Shown: piece by piece, positions 53,824 to 63,051 of the stretch
Layout: every line of letters begins with the position of its first letter
Numbering within the stretch: position 1 is the first letter of the stretch
From: Sulfobacillus thermotolerans
GTDB taxonomy: Bacteria > Bacillota > Sulfobacillia > Sulfobacillales > Sulfobacillaceae
Length of the DNA: 64,000 nucleotides
Reading direction: 5' to 3'
Assembly: GCA_002951815.1 (NCBI GenBank)
Contig: CP019454.1
Coordinates: 2,418,001 to 2,482,000 of the forward strand
Position numbers and translations under genes: made by a program
The notes under the pieces: generated by a model
Seen by the model: the letters and a program-made list of their open reading frames with translations, nothing else
What the model was told of the DNA's origin: nothing
The model's database searches: none

Positions 53824-54729
53824 ATGCCATTGGCGTATTTTCATCACCGGTTTTTGCCGCTTGAAGAAGCTACCGTGTCCATTGCCACTCATGGACTGAA
53901 TTATGGCACGGGATGTTTTGAGGGCATTCGTGCCTACCACAATCGCGAACAGGACAAATTGTACATTTTTCGGTTGCGGGAACACTATGAGCGCTTTGCA
54001 CGGTCATGCCAAATTATGCGTATTGACCCAGGCCATAGTGTGGACGAGATGATGGAGCGCACGGTCCAGCTTCTGGCTCAACAAAACTTTCATGAAGATG
54101 TTTATATTAGGCCCTTGGCATTTAAAGCGGATCCCGTCATTAAAGTCACGTTGGAAGGCATTCGCGATGAATTTGGCGTGTTCGCGGTTCCTTTGGGAGA
54201 CTATCTACCGACTTCAGGCATTCATGTCGCGGTCTCGTCATGGCGCCGGCTAGAAGACAACGCCATTCCGTCGCGGGCTAAAGTTACGGGATCTTACGTC
54301 AATACCGCTTTGGCGGTCACCGATGCGCATCTGGCCGGATTTGATGATGCGATCTTTCTTACGGAGGCTGGTCATGTAGCTGAAGGGAGTGCCGCCAACT
54401 TTTTTATGGTCCGCGAGGGCATGTTAATTACGCCGGATATTAGTGAAAATATTTTGGAAGGCATTACCCGTCAAACCATTATGCAGCTCGCCCACGACTT
54501 GGGCATACCGGCGGCGAGTCGCACAATCGACCGATCGGAACTTTATGTTGCCGATGAATTATTTTTAGTGGGCACGGGTGTGCAAATTTCTCCCATTACG
54601 CGTATTGATCACCGGATGGTTGGAGACGGCACCATAGGCAAAATTACGCTGCAGTTGCAATCCTTGTACAACCAAGTGGTGCGTGGGGAAAGCGACGCCT
54701 ACCGGTCATGGTTGACCCCTATTGATTAA
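53824..54729 (+). CDS. ilvE: branched-chain amino acid aminotransferase
   Basis: Fold type IV PLP enzyme, 301 residues, transferring amino groups between Val/Leu/Ile and 2-oxoglutarate. The start MPLAYFHHRFLPLEEATVSIATHGLNYGTGCFEGIRAY, the PLP lysine in SRAKVTGSYVN near residue 157, AEGSAANFFMV and the late LFLVGTGVQISPITRID are typical of IlvE. GGGAGG lies seven bases before the ATG at 53824. Followed by a CoA-binding protein. Confidence 0.93.
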   Translation: MPLAYFHHRFLPLEEATVSIATHGLNYGTGCFEGIRAYHNREQDKLYIFRLREHYERFARSCQIMRIDPGHSVDEMMERTVQLLAQQNFHEDVYIRPLAFKADPVIKVTLEGIRDEFGVFAVPLGDYLPTSGIHVAVSSWRRLEDNAIPSRAKVTGSYVNTALAVTDAHLAGFDDAIFLTEAGHVAEGSAANFFMVREGMLITPDISENILEGITRQTIMQLAHDLGIPAASRTIDRSELYVADELFLVGTGVQISPITRIDHRMVGDGTIGKITLQLQSLYNQVVRGESDAYRSWLTPID

Positions 54730-54786
54730 CGCGACGTTTTGTCATCAAACAGAACGATCTATACGCCAAGAGGGGAGATGGTGAAA

Positions 54787-55188
54787 ATGACGGATGAAAT
54801 GATGCGCGAATTATTAGAGCAGAGCCATACCGTAGCCGTAGTCGGATTATCTCCCAAGCCCGACCGCGCCAGCTATCAGGTCGCTCAATATTTGCAAAAC
54901 CACGGATACCGCATCGTGCCGGTCTATCCGCGTGAAGAGACCATTTTAGGGGAGCGCGTTTATGCCCGGTTAGAAGATATTCCGTTTCCTGTAGATGTGG
55001 TCGATGTCTTTCGTAAAGCGGAAGATACGCCGCCTGTTGCCGAGAGTGCGGTGCGCATTGGTGCTAAGGCCTTATGGCTGCAATTGGGCATTGCCAACGA
55101 GGTCGCGCGCAGCATCGCGGAAGCCGCGGGCTTAGCGGTCGTGGAAGACCACTGTATAAAAATTGAACACCAAAGACTGTTGGGATAA
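54787..55188 (+). CDS. CoA-binding domain protein (YccU-like)
   Basis: 133-residue Rossmann-like protein of the CoA_binding_2 family: HTVAVVGLSPKPDRASYQVAQYLQNHGYRIVPVYP, VDVVDVFRKAEDTPPVAESAV, KALWLQLGIANEVA, VVEDHCIKIEHQRL. Family members bind CoA; role unknown. The ATG at 54787 is preferred (AGGGGAG nine bases upstream); ATGs at 54778 or 54739 are less likely. About 57 bp after ilvE. Confidence 0.88.
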   Translation: MTDEMMRELLEQSHTVAVVGLSPKPDRASYQVAQYLQNHGYRIVPVYPREETILGERVYARLEDIPFPVDVVDVFRKAEDTPPVAESAVRIGAKALWLQLGIANEVARSIAEAAGLAVVEDHCIKIEHQRLLG

Positions 55189-55216
55189 GAGACCGACTGC
55201 GGTCGAGTCTAGCGCC

Positions 55217-55311
55217 GAGAGGAGGAAGGTCTAATTTCTTGATGTGTGTCCCGGACGTGAAACCGTGGGCACCAAATCGCGCCATCAAGGCAAATTAGAC
55301 CGTGGACAATG
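55217..55311 (+). promoter_or_regulatory. hairpin-split ribosome-binding site of the following gene
   Basis: GAGAGGAGGAA (55217-55227) is followed by a long imperfect palindrome: GGTCTAATTT (55228-55237) with AAATTAGACC (55292-55301), continued by CTTGATG (55238-55244) with CATCAAG (55283-55289), i.e. 17 pairs with one 2-nt bulge. Folding leaves only 7 nt between the Shine-Dalgarno and the ATG at 55309. In the unfolded form the site would instead serve an 18-codon frame beginning at 55242 and stopping at 55298. Confidence 0.6.
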
Positions 55312-55968
55312 ACGGCAACGAAAAATCGTGAACGCACGATTGATGTGGTCCAAGAGATCTTAATGCGAGCAGAAGCATCGCCGGTAATCGAAGAGACCAT
55401 CGCATTTCCGGACGGCCAGGAGTGGTGGGCAGCGCCTAGGGCATTGTCACGCGATCTTGGCGCGTTCAAGGTAGGTGTGAGTCAACGGGGATCGATCGAG
55501 CGGGTCGGGTACCGACTGGACAAAGGGTTGAGCCCGGAAGCGCGAGCGTACAATGTGCCAACCCGCTTTATCATGTATGAGCCTTGGCCCTTTATGGCGC
55601 TAAGTCACGATGGGGAATTCCGTGAAACATTCTTTTCATTGGTCGGTCAATTGCCCGTGCATTTATGGGTATCGGTCACCAATGGTTTAGTGCCTGGCTT
55701 TACACCGCTCGTAGGACCCTTTAAACACGCGTTCCATTGGCGTATTCACGAACACGGCCAATTGGAATTGGCCGAGCCGGTCTTTGACATGGGGGTAGTG
55801 GGAGGCGTCGCGCAATCTACGTCAGTACCAGACGTTTTGCACTATCTCGAAACGCTGCCCGAGTGGCGTTGGTACTGGGTGTCGCTGTTCTTTGGACTGG
55901 AAGGCGATGATATTACCCGGCCGAATCTGGAGCGTTTGGTGACGCCCTTTTTGCGGTGGTGGCAATAA
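55309..55968 (+). CDS. protein of unknown function behind a hairpin-split RBS
   Basis: 219-residue soluble protein, no recognised family. It is rich in aromatic residues (EWWAAPRALS, MYEPWPFMAL, PEWRWYWVSLFFGLEG, PFLRWWQ) and has no membrane helix, cysteine pair or known catalytic motif. The ATG at 55309 has no Shine-Dalgarno in linear sequence within 20 nt; see the split site immediately upstream. A mannosyltransferase-propeller gene follows on the same strand after about 100 bp. Confidence 0.7.
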   Translation: MTATKNRERTIDVVQEILMRAEASPVIEETIAFPDGQEWWAAPRALSRDLGAFKVGVSQRGSIERVGYRLDKGLSPEARAYNVPTRFIMYEPWPFMALSHDGEFRETFFSLVGQLPVHLWVSVTNGLVPGFTPLVGPFKHAFHWRIHEHGQLELAEPVFDMGVVGGVAQSTSVPDVLHYLETLPEWRWYWVSLFFGLEGDDITRPNLERLVTPFLRWWQ

Positions 55969-56066
55969 CGCCACAATCTACCGCTCGAAAGTTCCACGAT
56001 GCTGGCGTTATACTCTAACCATCATCATTAGTAGAACCAAGGGCAACGTTTAAGGCCTAGAAGGAT

Positions 56067-58700
56067 GTGTTCTCGTCGCTTTCTTACGCCAAAGTTAATC
56101 ACAAGACAACAATTATTCCGAGCCTACGACCCCAGTGGGGAATTCTCGCCGCCATTGAGGTCGTGGCTTTTTTGGCCCGGTTCATTGGGTTAGGTGCGTA
56201 TCATGGACTCATTTATGATGAGTATTATTACGTGACGGCCGCTGATGTATTGCTTCACCGCAAGCCTCCCGTACTTGTTCCGCACCTAGTCTATGGCATT
56301 GATCCAAATTTGTTGTCGGCTCCACCGTTCGCTAAAGAAGTCATTGCAGCCTCGATTTGGCTCTTTGGCAATCACCCATGGGCTTGGCGGTTGCCTGGTG
56401 CCTTCCTAGGGTCGTTGGTGCCGCTTGTTATTTATTTGTTCGCGATGGCGCTTTTTGATAACCGCTGGACCGCTGGCATTGCTGCCGCATTGAGCGCGGT
56501 GGATGGCCTTATGGTCAGCACCAGTCGTGTGGCCTTGCTCGATTCCATTGCTTTTCCTTTCGTGGTTTTCAATTTATATTGGTTGTGGACCATTTGGGCA
56601 CGCATACGCCAAGACGCAAGTGTGTCCCGTGTCACCTTGTGGGGATTTGGGATCAGCTTGGGTTTGGGATTTTCGGCTAAGTGGATTGGAGCGCAAACGA
56701 TTTTAATGGCATGGATTGTGTTGGCATGGTCATGGCGCCATGTTCAGCGATCCCCACGCCGCTTATTGATCGCCTTGTCGGTGACCATTATTCCGTTGGT
56801 GACCTATTTTCTTACGTATGCCTACGCCTTTCCTAGTGGTTTTCATCAGACATGGTTGCCACGTAATGTGTTTGAGGCATGGGGCAAATTGCAGTGGCTG
56901 ATTCTCAAAAATATGTGGACGTTACGCTTTTACCACCCGTGGACAGCTAATGCGTGGACCTGGATGCTCTTACCTCGACCCACCGCGTATTTGTGGATCA
57001 CCCAAGCGCACGCCACGATTCGTCTCTTAGCCTTTTCCAATCCTTTGGTTATTTGGTTGGGATTGCTGGGACTGATGATGCTCGTGGTGCAAGATATTCG
57101 TCAGCACAGGACGCGGCCGGTGACTATCTTTTTCGTCGTGTGGCTCTTCGTCTTTTATGGCACATGGCTGTTAACGCCCCGGTCGAAGTTTAATTATTAT
57201 TTTTTGTCCATGATGCCTATGCTGATTATGGCCCTGGCGTCGGGGTTGATGGCCCTATGGCAGCTCCGTACACGGTTTGCCCGTGCGGGGTCTCTTCTGA
57301 TTATTGGGGCCTTAGGGATCTCTACGGCCTATCTTTTCCCCTTATGGGTGGGACTGGCCATGCCTACGGGATTCTACCATCGAATAATTTGGTCGCCCAC
57401 ATGGAATGCCAAGCCCAAACCCGTGTCCCATGTGCCCGTGCCTACCTCGGTATCATCTTTTGCGGCCTTTGGCCGTTGGTCCACGTCCGTGTCGGTACCC
57501 TCAACTTGGACGGCGTTTGAGGCGGGTGCCACGCATGACACGGCGTGGACATGGTCCAAGTCTGAGCCTTTAGCCACGGGGTATGTGTTACATCTGAATG
57601 GCGCAGTGGTGGATCAACCGGCTGTCGTGGGGCATGATGCCTACGCAGGATCCAATGGGGGCGCGGTGGTCGCGTGGAATTTGCAAACCGGCAAACGCTT
57701 GTGGTCTGATGTTGTTCCCAATATGGTGATGACCACACCGCTTGTGACCAAATCCCGCGTGATTGTGGGGTTAGGGAATAATGCATTTCGAGAATTTTCA
57801 TCACGGCAAGGATGGATTCGAGGCTCAGGAACAAATGGTGTCATGGCCTTGAGTCGAGCTACAGGGAAAGAACTGTGGTTCACCCCCACGCACGGTGAGG
57901 ACATGCCGACTCCGGTCATACAAGACGGCGTAGTCTATGAAGTGACGGGCGGGGGACGCCTAATTGCGCTAAATGCCAACAATGGGCACCTAATGTGGTC
58001 TCTGTTTTTAGGGGGCTTTGACAGCATGTCCTCGCCCGTTATCGTGGGTCATATTCTTTACGTTGCCACGAATGTTTATATGAAATCCTATCCTGCTACG
58101 CGTTCGACCGTGTGGGCCATTAATGTCGCGACACGCCACATTGGGTGGGCCAAAAATATTCCGGTGGCAAGCGGGCTGTCGGATTGCAGTCCGATCGTCG
58201 TAAAGGGGATATTGTATATTGCAGGCGTCCCTCGTATAGTGAATGTAACCGGAGGCCGAACATGGCTTGACAATCGATTGTTTGCACTCAATGCGCGTAG
58301 TGGGCGGATTTTGTGGTCCACGATTACCGGAGGCGGCTATTTAGGACTAGACCAAGAAGAAGAAGGGATTCCCTTTGTGCATGGGGGACTAGTCTTTATC
58401 GGAAACCCTGCGGCAAAGACCCTGCGGGCATACAATGCGGTCACGGGCCGTCTGGTCTGGGCACGGTCTTTGCCCGCGAGTCTGACAGCGAACCCCGTGG
58501 CCAGTGGTCCGTACTTATGGATAGGGCTGCATAATGGCGTGGTTATGGAAATGCAGGCCTCATCAGGGACGATTGTCCGTAGCCAACAACTGGGGCTTGG
58601 TCCGATTGGCCCGGCGGCGCCGATCATCTTCCCCCGTGGCTTTTTGATGGCGACGTTGTCCGGCAATATTGGTATGGTTCCGTTCGCGTTCGGGCAGTAA
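56067..58700 (+). CDS. protein O-mannosyltransferase-like enzyme fused to a PQQ-type beta-propeller
   Basis: 877-residue fusion. The N-terminal about 440 residues resemble GT39/ArnT-like transferases using polyprenyl-phosphate sugars: the acidic loop IYDEYYYVTAADVLL near residue 52, SAPPFAKEVIAASIWLFGNHPWAWRLP, SAVDGLMVSTSRVALLDSI and about 10 helices. Residues about 520-877 carry seven propeller repeats of the A-x-(N/D)-x2-(T/S)-G-x3-W form (AWNLQTGKRLW, ALSRATGKELW, ALNANNGHLMW, AINVATRHIGW, ALNARSGRILW, AYNAVTGRLVW, EMQASSGTIVR). The propeller would lie on the outer face. Start is a GTG at 56067 with AGAAGG close upstream and is uncertain. Probably glycosylates surface proteins or glycans. 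Confidence 0.85.
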   Translation: MFSSLSYAKVNHKTTIIPSLRPQWGILAAIEVVAFLARFIGLGAYHGLIYDEYYYVTAADVLLHRKPPVLVPHLVYGIDPNLLSAPPFAKEVIAASIWLFGNHPWAWRLPGAFLGSLVPLVIYLFAMALFDNRWTAGIAAALSAVDGLMVSTSRVALLDSIAFPFVVFNLYWLWTIWARIRQDASVSRVTLWGFGISLGLGFSAKWIGAQTILMAWIVLAWSWRHVQRSPRRLLIALSVTIIPLVTYFLTYAYAFPSGFHQTWLPRNVFEAWGKLQWLILKNMWTLRFYHPWTANAWTWMLLPRPTAYLWITQAHATIRLLAFSNPLVIWLGLLGLMMLVVQDIRQHRTRPVTIFFVVWLFVFYGTWLLTPRSKFNYYFLSMMPMLIMALASGLMALWQLRTRFARAGSLLIIGALGISTAYLFPLWVGLAMPTGFYHRIIWSPTWNAKPKPVSHVPVPTSVSSFAAFGRWSTSVSVPSTWTAFEAGATHDTAWTWSKSEPLATGYVLHLNGAVVDQPAVVGHDAYAGSNGGAVVAWNLQTGKRLWSDVVPNMVMTTPLVTKSRVIVGLGNNAFREFSSRQGWIRGSGTNGVMALSRATGKELWFTPTHGEDMPTPVIQDGVVYEVTGGGRLIALNANNGHLMWSLFLGGFDSMSSPVIVGHILYVATNVYMKSYPATRSTVWAINVATRHIGWAKNIPVASGLSDCSPIVVKGILYIAGVPRIVNVTGGRTWLDNRLFALNARSGRILWSTITGGGYLGLDQEEEGIPFVHGGLVFIGNPAAKTLRAYNAVTGRLVWARSLPASLTANPVASGPYLWIGLHNGVVMEMQASSGTIVRSQQLGLGPIGPAAPIIFPRGFLMATLSGNIGMVPFAFGQ

Positions 58701-58721
58701 ATCCAAAAAGGAGATGGCACG

Positions 58722-58913
58722 ATGCTGACGAGAAGATGGACAACATTAGAACGGCAACGGCCGCGGCTAAAATGGGTCAAATGGGGAGAAATCGTGGGGG
58801 TCTTGCTAACAGCCGGCGGATTGGTGGGAAGCGGAACGTTATGGTTGGGCATTTTCCTGATCATTGGATTTGGCTACTACGGCTATCACATACTATCCAA
58901 GCCGCATGACTGA
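58722..58913 (+). CDS. small two-helix membrane protein after the mannosyltransferase fusion
   Basis: 63 residues: a basic N-terminus (MLTRRWTTLERQRPRLKW) and two adjacent hydrophobic segments (GEIVGVLLTAGGLVGSGTLW; GIFLIIGFGYYGYHI). AAAGGAG lies eight bases before the ATG, 21 bp after the fusion gene. No family recognised; probably co-transcribed and possibly an accessory of the transferase. Confidence 0.65.
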   Translation: MLTRRWTTLERQRPRLKWVKWGEIVGVLLTAGGLVGSGTLWLGIFLIIGFGYYGYHILSKPHD

Positions 58914-58950
58914 GACACGGTTGTAGGCTTCTAAAGGATGAGGAACGGTT

Positions 58951-59904
58951 ATGGCGACCACAGACCATTCGCCATCGCTGATCCCTGCAAAATCCCTTTA
59001 CGGGTTCGGATTTGCGATGGCGTTGATTGCGGCTGTCTTTTGGGGCCTTTCGGCGGTAGCTGCACAAAAACTCTTTGATTCCGCGCATTTAAGTGCCGGA
59101 TGGCTCGTGAGTGTGCGCATGGGTATTGCGGGAGTCAGCATTCTCGCAGTCGTATGGCGCCAAAAAGGGTGGCGTTACGTCGTGGCGCCATTACTCGACG
59201 CACGGGCTCGCATGCGCCTGTTGATCTTTGCGGTATTTGGCTTATGGCTGGTGCAATATGCCTATATGGCGGCCATCCGTGACGGCAACGCGGCGGCCGC
59301 CACGTTATTGCAATATACAGCGCCCGCTTTCATCATCTTGTACGTGGCGCTGGCTTCTAAAACTATGCCCGCCTGGCGGCAAATGGTGGCTGTGGGACTG
59401 TCGTTGGGCGGGACCTGGCTGCTCGTATCCAATGGCCAATTTGGCATGTTGCGCCTCTCATTCGGAGGATTGAGTTGGGGCATCACGTCGGCGATAGCGT
59501 TAGCCTTCTATACGTTGTATCCTGGCTCTTTATTGCGCGAATGGGGTTCCACGCGTATTGTGGGGTGGGGCATGATCGGCGGTGCCATCTTGTCTGAGGC
59601 GGTGGCCCCGGTATGGTCTCCCAACGCTCCTTGGTGGTCGCTTTCTGACATTCTGCTCATCGCTTTTGTGGTACTCCTCGGAACGTTAGCAGCATTTTGG
59701 TTGTACTTAGCGAGTCTTCGCAATATTTCTCCGGCCATAGCGAGTGTGGTGGCCAGTGCCGAACCTTTGGTGGCGACGGCGGGGTCGGTTCTATGGCTAG
59801 GGGTCACCCTTCGCGGCTTTCAAGATTTAGGCGCGGTGTCGATTATTGCGGCGGTGCTTCTTTTGGCATGGCGGTCGCGGCGTGTCGAAGAATCTCCGCA
59901 ATAA
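58951..59904 (+). CDS. EamA/DMT-superfamily permease
   Basis: 317 residues with ten hydrophobic helices and two EamA repeats (FAMALIAAVFWGLSAVAAQKLF.. and GGLSWGITSAIALAFYTLYPGSLL..). DMT members export metabolites such as amino acids; substrate unknown. AAAGGATGAGG precedes the ATG. Followed by the nrdR promoter region. Confidence 0.9.
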   Translation: MATTDHSPSLIPAKSLYGFGFAMALIAAVFWGLSAVAAQKLFDSAHLSAGWLVSVRMGIAGVSILAVVWRQKGWRYVVAPLLDARARMRLLIFAVFGLWLVQYAYMAAIRDGNAAAATLLQYTAPAFIILYVALASKTMPAWRQMVAVGLSLGGTWLLVSNGQFGMLRLSFGGLSWGITSAIALAFYTLYPGSLLREWGSTRIVGWGMIGGAILSEAVAPVWSPNAPWWSLSDILLIAFVVLLGTLAAFWLYLASLRNISPAIASVVASAEPLVATAGSVLWLGVTLRGFQDLGAVSIIAAVLLLAWRSRRVEESPQ

Positions 59905-59920
59905 ATATCATCTTATCCTT

Positions 59921-59949
59921 TTGTGCGCCACATATTGTGGTATTATAAT
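59921..59949 (+). promoter_or_regulatory. nrdR-nrdJ promoter with NrdR-box-like palindrome
   Basis: TTGTGC (59921-59926), a 17-bp spacer and TATAAT (59944-59949). The spacer carries CCACATATTGTGG (59928-59940), close to a single NrdR box, so NrdR would block the promoter. A second palindrome, TAGTACTA (59955-59962), lies just downstream. Autoregulation is inferred from known NrdR behaviour. Confidence 0.6.
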
Positions 59950-59981
59950 GCAGCTAGTACTACATAAAGGGGTTTTGAAAT

Positions 59982-60452
59982 ATGCGTTGTCCGGTGTGTC
60001 AGTATCCTGACAGCAAGGTGCTTGATTCACGGCCTGCGAATGAGGGGCGTGAAATACGCCGGAGACGTGAATGTTTGCAGTGCCACCAGCGGTTTACGTC
60101 TTACGAGCGGATCGAAGAGGCACCGATATGGGTGGTAAAAAAAGATGGGCAGCGAGAATCGTTCAATCGTGCCAAAATTTTACGAGGGATGCTCACTGCG
60201 TGCGAAAAACGTCCGATAACCTTGGAGCAACTAGAACAAGTCGCAGAGGCAGTAGAACGGGAAGTACGCGATCAGCACACAGGGGAAGTGTCTTCCCAAC
60301 ATATTGGGCAATTAGTGATGAATCGGCTGCAAGTGGTCGATCAGGTCGCCTATGTACGATTTGCGTCTGTTTACCGCCAGTTCACAGATATTGAGGGCTT
60401 TCGCCAAGAATTGGAGCGCCTTATCCATCCGCATCATAATCAGGAGGGTTAA
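59982..60452 (+). CDS. nrdR: transcriptional repressor NrdR
   Basis: 156-residue ATP/dATP-sensing repressor of ribonucleotide reductase genes. The N-terminal zinc ribbon ([16 protein letters not shown].. [15 protein letters not shown]) is followed by the ATP-cone ([29 protein letters not shown]). Full length. AAAGGGG precedes the ATG. Its stop lies 3 bp before the nrdJ start, so the regulator and its target form one operon. Confidence 0.96.
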   Translation: MRCPVCQYPDSKVLDSRPANEGREIRRRRECLQCHQRFTSYERIEEAPIWVVKKDGQRESFNRAKILRGMLTACEKRPITLEQLEQVAEAVEREVRDQHTGEVSSQHIGQLVMNRLQVVDQVAYVRFASVYRQFTDIEGFRQELERLIHPHHNQEG

Positions 60453-60455
60453 CAT

Positions 60456-62969
60456 TTGGAATTGTCTCATGGGTTTTCGTCCGAATTGAGCTGGAAAATA
60501 TTTCTAGACCGTTATACCGTAAAGGATCCGACCCGCAGTTTTGTCGTGGGGGACTTGGCCATTGCGCTGGTGGAACCGCATCCGAAGTGGCCCAAGAAAG
60601 ATATTGGCATTGTGCGCGACATCTTGCCCGATGGGTATTTGTCCATTGAGTTGCTCACGGGACCAGCCAAAGGAGACCTCATTGAACGAAAGATTGCTGA
60701 CTGCGACCGGCCTTTGGAGCGCAGCATTTATGAAGTCGCTCAACGTATTGCACAAGGCGTGGCGCAAGTCGAGCCAGAAGCGGTCCGGGCGCAAACAGAA
60801 CAAGCTTTTGCCCAGGAAATCGCCGCTTTGCGCTTTATTCCTGGCGGCCGCATCTGGGCCGGCGCTGGAACCGAACAGCAACTGACATATTTTAACTGCT
60901 ATGTCATTCCCTGCCCGCGGGATAGTCGCGAAGGCATTGTCGAGACCTTAGGGCAAATGATTGAAATTATGAGCCGGGGCGGTGGCGTCGGTATCAATAT
61001 CTCATCCTTGCGCCCGTCACGCGCTGCGGTTCGGGGTGTCAATGGGCGTTCCTCTGGGGCGGTATCTTGGATGGATCTCTATTCGCGGGCAACAGGGCTT
61101 GTCGAGCAAGGCGGGTCGCGCCGCGGCGCATTGATGCTGCAAATTGAAGATTGGCATCCCGATTTATGGCGCTTTATCGAAGTTAAAAAGACGCCCGGTA
61201 TGGTGGAAAATGCCAACATTAGTGTCCGCATCTCGGATGCGTTTATGGCTGCAGTTAAAGCCGACGAGGATTGGCAATTGGTATTTCCGGATACGACGGA
61301 TCCGGATTATGATACGATGTGGGATGGCAATTTAGAAACATGGAAAAAAGCAGGCAAACCGATTGTTTTATACGAGACCGTGAAGGCTCGCAAGATTTGG
61401 CGTGAAATCATTCAAGGCGCATGGCAAGCAGCAGAGCCGGGCATTGTCTTTGACGAACGCCACGAAAAGGATTCCAATAGTTGGTACTTTAATCCGTTGA
61501 TTAGCACCAATCCTTGTGCAGAACAACCGCTACCCGCTTGGGGTGTGTGTACTCTCGGACACGTCAATCTTGCCGCGTTTTATGATCCCAAGGCCCACGA
61601 TGTCGACTGGACAGGTTTGCGTGAATCTGTTCGGGTGGGCACACGGTTTCTTGACGATATCGTCGATGCCACGCCCTACTTTTTTCAACAAAATTACGAC
61701 AACCAACAAAAGGAACGGCGCATCGGCTTGGGCACAATGGGACTGGGCGAACTCTTGATTCGTTTGGGACTACGCTACGGCAGCCCGGAATCCTTGGAAT
61801 TCATTGAGAAGTTGTACCGATTTATTGCGGTGGAAGCGTATTCCTACGACGTGGAGTTGGCGCGTGAAAAAGGGGCCTTTCCGGCATTTGATCCCGATTT
61901 GTATCTTCAAAGCGGTTTTATCAAGCGCCTGCCGGATGACCTGCGTCACGCTATCCATGAGCACGGCGTGCGCAATGTCACCATTTTAACCCAGGCCCCC
62001 ACGGGCACTGTGGGTACGATGGTCGGCACTAGTACAGGCATTGAACCCTATTATGCCCTGACCTACTTTAGGCAATCGCGTTTGGGGTTTGATGAGCAAT
62101 ATGTGCCGGTGGCCGCGGAGTGGAAAGCTGCGCATCCGGACGAAGAGTTGCCGTCTTATTTCGTCGGAGCCATGGACCTAACCCCCGAAGAGCATGTCTA
62201 CGTCCAAGCGGCGATCCAGAAGTGGACAGACTCCAGTATTTCCAAGACGGCCAACGCGCCGAGTACCTATACGGTTGAAGATACAGAACGGCTGTATGAA
62301 TTGGCTTACGACCTCGGATGCAAGGGGGTCACGATTTATCGCGATCAAAGCCGTAGTGAGCAAGTGTTGCACTTAGCAGAAGAGAAGACACCCCAGGACT
62401 CCGAGGCCGCGACCATATCGTGGGGAACAACTCCTAACGCGGAGGCCGAAGTGTACCCGGTGCCGTCCTTAATTCATGGGAGGACATACCGCAAGGAGAC
62501 CCCCGCAGGGACAGCGCGCGTCGTGATTAATGAAGTGGATGACAATCCTTTTGAAGTGTTTATGCTTTTGGGACGAGCTGGGTCTGAAGTGCAGTCGTTT
62601 ATGGAGTCGTTAGGGCGTGTCATTAGTCTGTACTTACGTTCGAGTGGCAACCTAAGCCCAAGACGTCGCCTAGAATTGGTGGCCGAGCAACTCAAGGGTA
62701 TTGGGGGTGCCAACCAAATGGGATTTGGGCCTGGGCGGGTGCTCAGTGTGGTGGACGCCATCGGTCAGCTATTGGAATCTCACCTCCGCAATGAGGCCAT
62801 AGAAGTGGCGGCGGCGCATACCGGAGAGGGGACTGCTGCTCGGACTGCAGAGCCGGAAGGCCGCCATACCTCCTTGCATCTTGATTTGTGTCCGATGTGT
62901 GATGCTCCAACCTTAGTTTACGAAGAAGGCTGTCAGCATTGCCAGTCGTGTGGCTATTCCAAATGTTAG
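60456..62969 (+). CDS. nrdJ: adenosylcobalamin-dependent (class II) ribonucleotide reductase
   Basis: Reduces ribonucleotides to deoxyribonucleotides with adenosylcobalamin as radical source; cytosolic. 837 residues. The FNCYVIPCPRDSREGI segment holds the first redox Cys, NPCAEQPLPAWGVCTLGHVNL the catalytic Cys region, and TQAPTGTVGTMVGTSTGIEPYYALTYFRQ the active-site loop. A C-terminal zinc-ribbon tail CPMCDAPTLVYEEGCQHCQSCG is present as in NrdJ of many bacteria. The TTG start at 60456 has a perfect AGGAGGG seven bases upstream. Co-transcribed with nrdR. It requires B12, consistent with cbiA at 2.1 kb. Confidence 0.95.
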   Translation: MELSHGFSSELSWKIFLDRYTVKDPTRSFVVGDLAIALVEPHPKWPKKDIGIVRDILPDGYLSIELLTGPAKGDLIERKIADCDRPLERSIYEVAQRIAQGVAQVEPEAVRAQTEQAFAQEIAALRFIPGGRIWAGAGTEQQLTYFNCYVIPCPRDSREGIVETLGQMIEIMSRGGGVGINISSLRPSRAAVRGVNGRSSGAVSWMDLYSRATGLVEQGGSRRGALMLQIEDWHPDLWRFIEVKKTPGMVENANISVRISDAFMAAVKADEDWQLVFPDTTDPDYDTMWDGNLETWKKAGKPIVLYETVKARKIWREIIQGAWQAAEPGIVFDERHEKDSNSWYFNPLISTNPCAEQPLPAWGVCTLGHVNLAAFYDPKAHDVDWTGLRESVRVGTRFLDDIVDATPYFFQQNYDNQQKERRIGLGTMGLGELLIRLGLRYGSPESLEFIEKLYRFIAVEAYSYDVELAREKGAFPAFDPDLYLQSGFIKRLPDDLRHAIHEHGVRNVTILTQAPTGTVGTMVGTSTGIEPYYALTYFRQSRLGFDEQYVPVAAEWKAAHPDEELPSYFVGAMDLTPEEHVYVQAAIQKWTDSSISKTANAPSTYTVEDTERLYELAYDLGCKGVTIYRDQSRSEQVLHLAEEKTPQDSEAATISWGTTPNAEAEVYPVPSLIHGRTYRKETPAGTARVVINEVDDNPFEVFMLLGRAGSEVQSFMESLGRVISLYLRSSGNLSPRRRLELVAEQLKGIGGANQMGFGPGRVLSVVDAIGQLLESHLRNEAIEVAAAHTGEGTAARTAEPEGRHTSLHLDLCPMCDAPTLVYEEGCQHCQSCGYSKC

Positions 62970-63051
62970 GCGCGGACCTGGGCATTGTGGCGCAGTAATT
63001 AATTCACGGGATCAAACGCCACCAATGGGTGAATAAGTCGCACCCTCGACA

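Noticed and set aside
55242-55298. 18-codon frame with a nearby AGGAGG, as a leader peptide gene
   Set aside because: The Shine-Dalgarno is too far from its ATG for good initiation and the frame lies almost wholly within the hairpin; a split ribosome site for the following gene explains the layout better.
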